Shown: piece by piece, positions 12,481 through 22,130 of the stretch
How the letters are laid out: every line of letters starts with the position of its first letter
Position numbering within the stretch: position 1 is the stretch's first letter
From: Letharia columbiana
Lineage: Eukaryota > Ascomycota > Lecanoromycetes > Lecanorales > Parmeliaceae
Direction: 5' to 3'
Assembly (NCBI RefSeq): GCF_014066305.1
Contig: NW_023501073.1
Coordinates: 367,001-431,000 of the forward strand
Length of the DNA stretch: 64,000 nucleotides
Notes under the pieces: generated by a model
Seen by the model: the letters and a program-made list of their open reading frames with translations, nothing else
Told to the model about the DNA's origin: nothing
The model's database searches: none
Position numbers and translations under genes: made by a program

Positions 12481-13500
12481 TTATATAAATTAATATCTAA
12501 GATAAAATTAAAGATATAATCGTTAAAGGGGATTAAGAAGTAAGAAAGATCGCGGAAATAGTAGTAGTATAAGAGTTTCGAAGGGCGAATAAGTTATAAT
12601 TAAAAGATCTAGCGAAAATAGCTAAAATATTTATAAACCGATTCTAAAGCGTCGAGGCGCTACGTATAATAAGAAAAATGGTTATTAGAGTTATATACAA
12701 GACCACCACTACTTAGCATTAGCTTATCTATTATCTCATACTAGAAAGCAACTATTTACCCAGAAGATTCATTAGATAATAAAAAGACCTAGCATAAGAG
12801 ATAGCAAGAGAAGTAGCCAGAGAAGGGGCGAAGACGGCGGCGTTACGCCGAAGTTTCTCAATATAACAAGCTGTTACATATATTAGCTACACACCCTAGC
12901 ATATACCAATAGAATTTATATCGGTTTAACGGCGAAGGGTAGCACGAACATTCCCGCCAGTGCGGGCCGCCTAAAAGACATCACCCTAGTAGATAGGGAT
13001 TGAGTCTATAACGCATATATAACCCTCGCGGAAGTACCGCCCGTACTTACGCTAACGCGAGCTAGCAGAAAACGCGGTGCAAATCGCATAAGGGTTATAT
13101 ACGAGAGCACGCATACAACGGCAATAAAAGGGGACTAGTATACGTTAGCGTAACCTCTCAATTATTTAATATCTCTTTCACTCACGGTTGATGTCCGAAG
13201 TATGAATAAGGGAAGCAGCGACGGGAGTAGCGATAAGAGTAGTAATAAAAGTAGCGATAAGGGGGTTGATAGCCTTCTTAGCTAAGCACTTCTTTAAAAT
13301 GAATATATATGTCTACCAGTAATAGCGCGAGGCGTAGAGACCACGATGGCTATAAGCACTTAATAACCCGCAGAGCCACGAGAGCGAAGGTTTAATACCA
13401 CTATCGATATATTAATATACTTCTTATACTATCTATAAAGCATCGCAAAGCATTTTTTAAGGTGCTTATTATGTGTGAAGTTAATCTAAATAATTATAAT
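12481..13500. other. GC-richer non-coding island between RIP blocks
   Basis: No gene seen. From about 12,650 CA and TG dinucleotides return and GC content rises, so this piece has mostly escaped RIP. It contains an 11-bp perfect inverted repeat (TATATAACCCT at 13,017-13,027 and its complement at 13,091-13,101) flanking a segment rich in CGCG-type words. From 13,220 to 13,265 there is a short tandem array of AGTAGCGATAAG-like units. It could be a retrotransposon LTR or untranslated leader, but I found no second copy. Confidence 0.35.
13017..13101. repeat. Inverted repeat, 11-bp arms
   Basis: The arms TATATAACCCT and AGGGTTATATA are perfect complements separated by 63 bp. The spacer carries further complementary words (CTCGCG and CGCGAG). 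A stable stem-loop is possible in RNA. Function unknown. Confidence 0.4.
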
Positions 13501-14350
13501 CTTATTTAACTATTATCTTAATTAATATATATACTATACTATTACGATAATACGTAGCTCGCTATCGCGATATTACGATAAGAATAAATGAAGGTAAGAT
13601 AGCAGATATAAAGAAGGACTAGGTACTTACTTATAATAGCGTTAATATTAATATTATTACTAAGAAGAATAAAAGTTAAACTGAAAATAAGTTTTTTATA
13701 CTCACTAGCGCGACTTTCAACGATTATTATAATAGAATTATTATAATTATAAAGTGATAATATAATAATAGCGTATAATAATAATAATAATAGCACACCG
13801 TAATAGAGTAGTATTACGCCTATATTCTATTAATTAAAATAATAATATATATAGCGATGCTATCGCGATTTAGTATATAAATATAATAATATACTTAAGA
13901 AGATCTTAGAGTATATAATATAAATACGCTATTATAATATACGTTAGTTTAAACTACGTTTAAATTAATAATAGATAGCGTAGATAGTATTAATAAGTTC
14001 GTATATATTTAATTATAAGACGTAATAATAATAAGATTTAGAGGCTAAATCTTCTAAGGGGGGATATAGTTATAAGAGTAAAAGTACTCGAAGCGAATTA
14101 ATAGACTCGCTTACGTTACTTACTAGGCTATAAGCTATATAGCTAGAGCGAGTATTTAATATACTTAATAAAGTCTTAAATACTTACGAGTCTTCTTTCC
14201 CCTTTCTCTTTCTTTAGTTATTAATTTAACTAGTAACTAATCTATTTATTCTATTAACTACGCATCTAGACCTCGTAATTATATAGCTACTACGCAGTTC
14301 TATTAAAAGAGGCCTTACTACCTCACAGCTAGCTAATTTTATTTAATATA
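13501..14350 (+). mobile_element. Probable Copia element 3' end with LTR, degraded
   Basis: RIP-altered DNA leading into a purine tract (AAGGGGGGA) at 14,056-14,064, followed by TAGTTATAAGAGTAAAAG. In fungal Copia elements the 3' LTR begins with TGTTATAAGAG-like sequence straight after such a tract, so the LTR probably starts near 14,065 and runs to about 14,340. No RT motif can be read upstream, and the assignment rests only on the tract and the LTR-like start. No gene seen. Confidence 0.35.
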
Positions 14351-14718
14351 GTTATAGAGATATAGGCGTTCTCTAAAGTTAATTAAAGAGATACTAACTT
14401 TACTAAGTACTTTAAATACGTATATCTACTTTCTATAGCTTAATAATATAGCATAAGCGTTATACGAAAGTTTTATATTTAAATGCAACTATATACTAGG
14501 TAAGCTACTCGGGAGTCGCACGGGCGTGGGCCGCTTTCGACTAGACTAGCGAGTGGGTTAGGTGTAAAGAGAAAAGCCGGCACAGTAGTGAGCACACGCA
14601 AAATCTGCAAATCTACTAGGTACTAGCATGGTTTCAGAGCTAGCAAAACTTTACTTCTTGATTCTATAATAGTAACCTGAGACATTATTATTTAGGGCAG
14701 ATATAATTATTTAACGAA
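14351..14718. other. Intergenic, no feature recognised
   Basis: Transition from RIP-altered to normal composition at about 14,480. Nothing recognisable; the next element downstream is the MITE. Confidence 0.4.
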
Positions 14719-14720
14719 TA

Positions 14721-15011
14721 CAGAGGTCTACACCGAAAGTCCTACACCCGCCAAGACTCTTACGCTCAGACTTCGAATAACGCCCTATCTAAAGGGCTAC
14801 CTAAATAATACGTCTAAAGTTCTTCGAAATCGCACCTAGCCCTAGCCAGGTTTCGAGGCTTAATACCCCTATTAAGTTAAAAGAAGTATCTAAAGTCTTA
14901 TTCATGCGCTGTGAAAATATATTTCTAGACTTCCCCTCTATAGGGCCGCTTTCCGAAAGTAGGGTTAGGGCTACACTAGTGCGGGTGCAGGACTTTCGGT
15001 ACAGACCTCTG
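14721..15011. mobile_element. MITE with 31-bp terminal inverted repeats and TA target duplication
   Basis: The left end (14,721-14,751) starts CAGAGGTCTACACCGAAAG, and the right end (14,981-15,011) is its inverted copy, starting CAGAGGTCTGTACCGAAAG when read on the minus strand. The arms match at 28 of 31 positions and the three differences are transitions. The element is directly flanked by TA on both sides (14,719-14,720 and 15,012-15,013). The 291-bp length, absence of an open frame and TA duplication fit a miniature inverted-repeat element mobilised by a Tc1/mariner-type transposase. Inside, CCTAGCCCTAGCC and AGGGTTAGGGCT are a second weaker inverted pair. Confidence 0.88.
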
Positions 15012-15013
15012 TA

Positions 15014-15838
15014 TCTTCAAATCTATTATTTAGCTTTGTAAGGAAATCTTTCATAAATGGTTTATATTATCTATATAAAAAGTTGGAGTGAGGAGGCCGA
15101 AGGGAGGAAGATAACGAGGGGTTGTAAGAAAATGTAGCAAAAGTCATGCATAGAGAAAGTCTTAATTTCTCTGCGTTCCAAGAGGAGAAAGTTTTCGTTT
15201 GCACACGTTCTCGTGCATGTCGACCAGAACGATTGAGCTCTTCGTAAGTTTTCTCCAAGACAACAATAACGATCATTGAGGGAAAGTCCGTGGCAATTGT
15301 CACTCTTTTACGGCAACTCGCCTGGACCTGTAAGACTTTAACAAGTTATTCTTGCCCTCTGTGCATGACTTCTGCTACATCCTCGTAGCTGAAATGGCAA
15401 TTTTCTTGAAAAAAATCGTGAAATTGGTCACTATTTTCCGGCAACCGTCGAACATCTACAATTCCTTTAAGGGTTTCCGCCCTCTATGCATGACTTTTGC
15501 TACATACTCTCAGTTTGCTCTGGTCTTGGAGCAGCGGCAACCTGTATAATTACTTTTGGCTTCTCTCCTCGGTCGGAACGGGGAGGGGCCGTACACAACG
15601 TCCTTTGATGAGAGATGGAGGATTATGCTGAACTTTGGCTGGCAAGAAAGTTCCACGAGAATCGATCCAGCAATATCAGGGAGTTTGTTCCACGCATTGA
15701 TAGCCCGACTTCAAAATCGCCGCACTGACTGATGCGGCCACCGGATCTCGCTTCAGATGATATTGGGATGGATACCTGTACTCTGCAGCCTGCTCATTTC
15801 CGTCTAATTCGGTCAGCGCGCTACTCGTTTAATCTCAG
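15014..15838. other. Intergenic with a motif repeated three times
   Basis: The word TGCATGACTTTTGCTACAT occurs at about 15,362 (one mismatch) and 15,488 on the + strand and at about 15,134-15,152 on the minus strand. The two + copies are about 126 bp apart, each preceded by GCCCTCT and by a CGGCAAC word 40-60 bp upstream, so this is a worn tandem duplication with an inverted third copy. The small open frames across it look accidental. No gene called. Confidence 0.5.
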
Positions 15839-17630
15839 TCAGGGCAAGAGCTCACTGAAGGCAATATAGATATATTCGATGATCAATGGAACCCACACCG
15901 CGACCGCTATTATCTGTCCAAGACTCCAAGTGTATGAAATGAAGTAGTGCTCAACAAAGGCCGTGAACAGCATGGTCTGTGCAGCGAAGCATAGCGACCA
16001 CGGAAGCATATACCAGGGTCCAGAAAGGACACCTGCGAAATGTTCTCCGCAGAGAGGTGAGGATGTTGTTTCGGCGAAATCTGGCAGCAGCCCTTGCGCG
16101 GAAGGGAATGTAGCCTTCAGCGCCGAGGCTCTTTTCGACAATGCAGTACAAGAGCCAAATGATGCAATTGGCCCATACGACCCAAATCCGATAGTTGGAG
16201 GTTGTATCTCCTAATGGCAGAAACTTGTTGCTTAACTTTGAGTGCCCACAGAGCGTTGGCAGGTATCCAGCGTTGGATTTTGCATAGATTTCACACGATG
16301 GCGTATGGGAAGACACATCGTTGACATTTGGAGTAGATTGGTAAGTCGACTCAAAAAAGCAATATGCAGAACCCATGGTCGCTGTAGCCAGGAGGACAGT
16401 GATCGTTGATCAGACGATCACATACCATGAATGGCGTCCGTAGCGTGTGATACATGCAAGGACCACACATATGGGCACAGAGACCCTAGTTGCTAAAAGC
16501 ACTCATACATTGCCATCGACGAGGTCTGCGTCAAAGGTTGGCTCGTAGCTCGTTAAGTAAACACTGATGTCGCTTTGGTTTTGGTGAAAGAGGATCAAGG
16601 CGGTGATCTGAATGGTGCTTGCAAAGTAGCATTGAGCCTTATGGAACTCGACTAGGGCTGTGATCAGGTTGTCTTTATGTTTTGTCAATGGGGTCTGAAG
16701 CTCAATCCGAGGCTCGTCATGCTTCTTTATATCGTCAGGGGCTGGGGTCTCCTCCGGCTTCGTAGAAAATAATTCGAGGATTATTAGAGCAACCAGATCG
16801 AGAACAGCGATACCCGAATGTATCACGAAGGACGAAAAGACCTGGATGTTGACAGTCAGTAGCACGTTAACGTTGCTGGGTGTTAAAAATGCAGAACCTA
16901 CTCCAATTCCAGCAAGATCCGGATTGAGAGTTATCGGGTTGCATACTGGATTCCGCAGTCGATATTGGCCATTTGAGGAAATATATTCAGCCTTGTAACA
17001 TTTCTCGAATTTGAAAACCTCCAAGACATATTTCAAGGCTCGAATCCTGGTCCAGAAGAGGAAATATGGACTTGGAAGATACATACTGTTGTTCATGCAA
17101 GTTTTGAGGCTTGAGACAGTGCTGGCCCAGCCAGCACTGCCTGCATGCGTGCCGAAAGGAAGAATGTCATTCCTCGAGCAGTTAGCTGGTATAGTACCGT
17201 CGTCATTAAAGGAAAACTGTTTCACATCGCTGTAAATCTCGACTAGGCAGTCACTGATAGTGTCTGCGTATGACAGAGTATACGGAATGTCGTCCAAGTT
17301 CAGGCCAACTGCATTGAATGGTTCCAGAAGAGTCAAAGATCTGGTGTCATTGGGCGGAAGAAGAAAATTGCCCAATCCATCGTAGGTCAAAGAACTGACT
17401 AACGTAGACCACAAGCCGCAAGTCACCAGTGTATCGCTGTTGGTTAATTCAAAAAGTGATATGCTATCGTTGCATACACTTGAACACTTAGTGATTGGGT
17501 ACTCGTAGACTACGGAGTTTCCGTAGTCTATTTCCGTTGAAACGTTGACGAATCTGCAGGGTCGAACAACGGATAAATTCTCATTGAAGGTCAACCATGG
17601 TTGTATTGTGGAACTAACTAGTAATGCCAT
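15839..17630 (-). pseudogene. Decayed fungal integral membrane protein gene
   Basis: One minus-strand frame runs from ATG at 17,630 to 15,951 and is broken by two TGA codons (16,503-16,505 and 16,410-16,412). The sequence between and after the stops still reads as protein (RYGRHSWYVIV, stop, STITVLLATATM), matching an uncharacterised family of fungal multi-pass membrane proteins as I recall it. The last segments (GPWYMLPWSLCFAAQ and W-S-L-G-Q-I-I-A-V-A-V-W-V-P near 15,870-16,020) lie in a different frame ending at 15,839. That shift might be a 59-nt intron (start GTCGAAAAG, end CTGCCAG) or a frameshift. The N-terminal ~230 residues look extracellular with spaced cysteines and NxS/T sites. I found no intron that removes both TGAs and keeps the frame. 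Confidence 0.6.
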
Positions 17631-17639
17631 TGTCGAATT

Positions 17640-18956
17640 GAAAGAGCCAGGTCAGTGTAAAATAAAATAAGAGAAGAAGCCGCAACATATGAAGGAAATT
17701 AGTCCTTGCTCTCTATTGCAACCATGCTGACGAACTCGCTGTCCCCCATCAAGCATCCGGATGATAAGCATAAGCTGAAACCGTTTTTTTAAGTTCCCTA
17801 ATACTTAAGTATTTGTATAGGGGTAACGAGGCTCCGCCCTTCGAAAAGAATTAACAAGAAGATCTAAGAGAATGTACCTTACATCTTCTACTCCTCGCGA
17901 CCTACGACATAAATCCCAGAGGCCCGAAAACGAGCGTATGACTTCGTACCGCGCGTTCTTTCATTATTCTTTCAAGAATAGGCGAGTCAACTGCTGACAA
18001 GATCGCATAGGGTGGACTGCCGATTTTCAGCCGCATAAGTGAGACGGCACAGGCGTTCAAACATGTATTCTCACTACGAATCAAGCGTTTAGAAGCTGTA
18101 GGATCAGAATAAGGAGAAGCTACCTGTATCAGTAGCATAAGGCTGTGGACATTTTTATCACCGTGCACTCAAGACTTGAAATATACGGCGTTACTCGCCT
18201 ACGTGTAACTTTCCAACGACTGGCCTGTTCGTCTTATACTTCTGTACTTCTGCGGTAGTAAGGAAGCATTGAATCAACGAATCTAAAACTACGAGTATCT
18301 GAGTAGAAACTCGACAATTTACGATGACAGATTCATCTTCTTCCTACCGCCGCCATGAACTCCGGCAGCGGCCTCAGCTGTCATGGGGACGGCTTTCGCA
18401 GCGGAATACCATAAGGCCGATTCTCGAGTTCACAAAGAAATTGCTTAGTCTTAGTGGCTTCTGCTTTACAGGAGGGGTGTGCCGTAATGACCTTGCGATA
18501 TGATTGGCCCCCGAAGCGAGGAACGAATGTACTTAGGGCTGGCCATAGGATACCCTAAGCCCTAGTAGGGTCGAGACGGCGCTTAGCGCGTCTGCATTAC
18601 TACATTAACATTCGAGGATCGTACAGTTTAGATGAAAAAGTCGCGCAGTCGATGAAGCTTGAGAGCCTTCGCTGCATGTCTATTCCTACTTTATTTAAGA
18701 CACCTCCATAAAAGTTCTGCAGGGTAAGGGCCGAGCTCGCTTAGCAGCCGACCAAAAGCCAGTCCATGCACAGAGCACCCGATTAGGACTAACGTGGCCG
18801 CTCTGCCGCGCGGTAATCCTCAGTCAAGGATACAGTAGGCGTCTGCGCATTTAGATCTCTGCCAGTCCGGCGGCAGCTTCCTCAAGATGTTGGGATCCCG
18901 ATCAGCCCATCAACTCAAGTCCTGTAGCCTCCAGGTGCACTGAAGCTCCTCGAGCC
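17640..18956. other. Intergenic region
   Basis: Apart from the doubtful 88-residue frame, nothing is recognisable. At about 18,571-18,590 the near-palindrome GACGGCGCTTAGCGCGTC could form a short hairpin. A small AT-rich patch lies at 17,785-17,880. Confidence 0.4.
17902..18168 (-). CDS. Small hypothetical open frame (88 residues), doubtful
   Basis: ATG at 18,168; the sequence begins MHGDKNVHSLMLLIQVASPY and has a plausible mixed composition (KRLIRSENTCLNACAVSLM). I do not recognise it. It may be a fragment of a longer decayed gene, as the flanking 1.3 kb (17,640-18,956) otherwise shows no coding signal, and the neighbour on the left is a pseudogene. Confidence 0.15.
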   Translation of the reverse strand: MHGDKNVHSLMLLIQVASPYSDPTASKRLIRSENTCLNACAVSLMRLKIGSPPYAILSAVDSPILERIMKERAVRSHTLVFGPLGFMS

Positions 18957-20538
18957 ATGCAAAAATGGCACATCCACTCTGCAGTCGGCAGAGGTGGACC
19001 GGTTTTATACCAATTGAGAAGCACAATCGTCTCCTCTCGTCACTACCTCCATATTACCTCCCCTCGCGCTCAGGAAAATTTGAAGGACAGAATCGTAGAA
19101 GGTCATATTGGGCCCCAAACTGCCATCTATGAATTCTCTCTTCTGACAGACCGCTATAGAACCGTCAAAGCTCCCACCCAACCGCGCCAAACGTCTCCGA
19201 GAAGCAACTTCTTCCATAGAAAATCTCTATCTCCGCTCTACTGCTCATGACAACTCGAAATCTGGCCATAGCAAAACAGATTATAGATCTGTGTCTTTAG
19301 AAGGCTCCTCACGCGACCAACCATCTCTGCTCGCTTCGCGGCATATCGGAGGGGTGCCGCTGAGCAAAGATGCTATCGAGGGCACCCGAAGAGCCCCATC
19401 ATTAGATGGTGGCAGATTTACAATGGCTCCTGGTAGACGGCAACCGTTCCCCAGAGCTGAAATTCCCGCTGGCCGAGAAGTAATTCAACCAGCTGTGGAT
19501 GCTAGGAGTTTGGGTGCTAGGCCTGAGGGAGCACAGGGGCCTTTTCTTATGAGGAGAGTTCCGAGGGACGCTCCTTGGGGTCCTCCAGAGAGATCAATAT
19601 TCCAGTCTCGAGACCTGCAAGGCGACAGTGGCGCCCAGAGTCACCGTTTTGAATATACGAATAGTGTCCAACCACGCTCTCCCAGAGAAGAGCTCGGTAT
19701 CCAGCAACGTCCTCCCCGAGAGGGATCAGCTCGCTATGCTGGTACCCAAGGAGCCGAAAAAGCTGGCCAAGCTTTCCAAACCCGCTTCACAAGAGATCAA
19801 AGTAACTTCAAAGCTCGCACCCCGAGACGCGAAGGACCGCCCCAACAGTCAGGCCGAAGCCGCGGTGGTCGTTCGCAAGCCTCTCGCGACAGTGGCAATT
19901 CCGATCCTCGACGGCGGAAACGTGGCGTCGAAGGTAACTATGACAAGGGAGACCGCCGTAGCCGCGACCAGGAAAAATGGACAGAAGAAGAGCAACAGTA
20001 TCTGAAAGAGAAAGCAGAGCGGAAATCGCAGAAATCTCTGGAGTACGAGCCGGTGGAATGTAGTAGGGAGACGTTTACCGGAATGGGGCCTGCCACTGCA
20101 TCAGATGAGTGGGGTATGAGCGAGATGCTTGGAGAACGACTGCTGCTCGCGAGGAAATATCTAGATCAAGAATTCATACAGTGGGATAGTAAAGAGCAAA
20201 AGGCTGATGTGATGGCTGTGGTTGAGAAGCTGAAGGCTGTCAAAGAAGACGGGAAATCCAATGCGGAGAAGGAGCAAGCTAAGGAAGCTTCGTCAACGTC
20301 AGGGAATGGGGATCAGCAAGCACATGCTCTGATGCAGAAGTTATTTGCAGGGGAGTATGCAAAGTTCAAGAGACTAGGGAAATACGATGTTCTAGGGAAT
20401 GTGGAGATGTACGTGCACCGGAACGACAGCTTCTACCCTGACGATGAGAAGTCATTATTGGAGAAGGTGAGAAGTATATTGCCTGCCGAACAAGCTTCGA
20501 AGGTTGGGAGAGGAGCGAGGAAAGAAGTGAAAGCATGA
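18957..20538 (+). CDS. Probable mitochondrial protein, charged C-terminal half (508 aa predicted)
   Basis: I propose two exons: 18,957-19,094 and 19,150-20,538, with a 55-nt intron (start GTAGAAGG, end TTCTGACAG) joining in phase 0. The 20,538 frame has no ATG near its start but is open upstream to 19,147, which is why an upstream first exon is needed. The N-terminus (MQKWHIHSAVGRGG, rich in H/R/S and lacking acidic residues) looks like a mitochondrial presequence. The middle (about residues 80-270) is disordered and arginine-rich. The C-terminal ~170 residues are well ordered with W-G-M-S-E-M-L-G-E-R and F-K-R-L-G-K-Y-D-V-L-G-N. It could be a fungal mitochondrial small-subunit ribosomal protein, but I do not recognise the family firmly. 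It lies head-to-tail with mitochondrial RRF. Confidence 0.65.
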
Positions 20539-20786
20539 GCTAGATGCAGCTGAATTGAGAGACCGCAGTCACATATCGTTGTATGGTCTCAGGTAGATAG
20601 GTTAGATTGTACAAAGGCCTCCTAGAACTATCAGCAAGCACTTTTCTTCATGAGTCACAGCGAATTGAGGGAACAGTACCAGAAGCATAGACACCGGAGC
20701 GCTTGACTTGGTCCGAAATAAGCGTAGCGCAACCCTAGCATCAAACGTCGAGAGTTCAGGAACCCCGACCACAGCTCCAACCAGCA

Positions 20787-21789
20787 ATGCGGGCAAAGCT
20801 GCCCACCACACTCATTTCTACACTCTCACGCCCCCGCTTCCCCCGCCCGCCCTCAAGGATCACCCTCCAGCCATGCTGCCCCAATAACCCAGCCCCAACC
20901 CATCCCACCCTCCCCCCTCCCACCCGAACCCTCACCACAACCACCCCCCTCCTCAAAAAGGGCGGGAAACAAGACTCCAAACGCACCGTCTCCCTCAACG
21001 CCTCCAAAGCCCAATCCCAAGCCCACTCCCCCACCGTCAACGCCTTCGACTTCTCCGACTACGAAGCCGCCATCGAGCACGCGCACGAGCACCTGAAGTC
21101 GGAATTGGCCAAGATCAAAGCCGGGGGCCGGAACGCGGAGGACATTGAGGGATTGAGGGTGGTGTTGGGGAAGGGCGGTGGGGAGGGTAGGGGGGATGGG
21201 GGCAACGAAGGGATAGGGGGGAGGGGGAGAGCGGAGCGGGAGAGTGTGAAGTTGGGGGATGTGGCGAGCGTGGTGGCTCGGGGGCGGAACGTTGGGGTTT
21301 TGGTTGGGGAGAAGGACGTACGTTTGGAATTCCCCTACTGTGACAACCAATCCTCCTCCCCCCCATCTTCCCCACGGCCCAGCCGCATCAGTTCTTGGAA
21401 CCATTGCAGCCGCAAGCGCTGAACTGACACGACACGTTACACAGCACCTCAAACCCGTCCTCTCAGCGCTCGCCTCCCTGCCCTCCCTAACCTACACCAC
21501 CTCGCCCACGGACCCTCTAACCCTCACGATCGCCATACCCCCCGTGACGGCCGAGTCCCGGCTCGCAGCCAAAAAGCAGGCCGACAAAAAGGGGGAGGAA
21601 GCGTTGTTTGCGTTGCGGGAAGCGAGAGGGGCGCAGAGGAAGAAGCACCGGAGTATGGAATTGGGGAGACTGGTTGGGCCGGACGAGCTGAGGAGGGCGG
21701 AGAGGGAGGTGGAGAAGGTGAATGAGGGGGCGGTGGGGGAGGCGAGGCGGTTGGTTGAGGGGTGTAGGAGGGGATTGGAGGGGGGATGA
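20787..21789 (+). CDS. RRF1: Mitochondrial ribosome recycling factor
   Basis: Two exons, 20,787-21,317 and 21,445-21,789, joined in phase 0 over a 127-nt intron (GTACGT...TTACACAG), giving 291 residues. RRF acts with EF-G to split the post-termination ribosome so that its subunits can start again; here it would work in mitochondria. The first ~60 residues are a Pro/Thr/Arg-rich presequence without acidic residues. The RRF domain begins near residue 85. At the splice join the protein reads GEKD-HLKPVLSAL, then LTIAIPPVTAESR, the hallmark of RRF, then a lysine-rich helix and the final coiled helix. The sense strand is oddly C-rich before 21,100 and G-rich after. Convergent with SSB downstream. 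Confidence 0.88.
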
Positions 21790-22130
21790 TTGTTGGAGGG
21801 GGTTATGCGGATATGCCTGCATGATGTGAAAAAATGAAGTTTGTACGACAGCTTTGAAGATGGTGAAATGTGTGGGCATGTCTGGTCTTTGTCTATTCAC
21901 TCTAGCTAAACCGCAATTTTTATAGAAGGATCCAGAGACAAAAGCCTTCGAGACAAACGAATATTACATGCGCGAGACGAGATGATGTGAAGGGGCATCT
22001 CCATCAACCTGGCCAGAAAGTAGTGTAACTTTTGAGCACAATAGGGCCCGCAATAGCATGCCACAAATCCGCTACGACACATCGTGGATATCGTCAAATG
22101 CACAGCTCTTCTGTTCCGTGAATCGAAATT

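Noticed and set aside
13542..13796. 84-codon minus-strand frame rich in Leu/Ile/Tyr
   Set aside because: Chance open frame in RIP-altered AT-rich DNA, no start context or family.
15067..15303. 78-codon minus-strand frame
   Set aside because: Lies across the three-copy repeated word, no recognisable domain; likely accidental.
20853..21452. 199-codon minus-strand frame opposite RRF
   Set aside because: Product of the C/G-rich strand bias; the + strand encodes a clear RRF domain.
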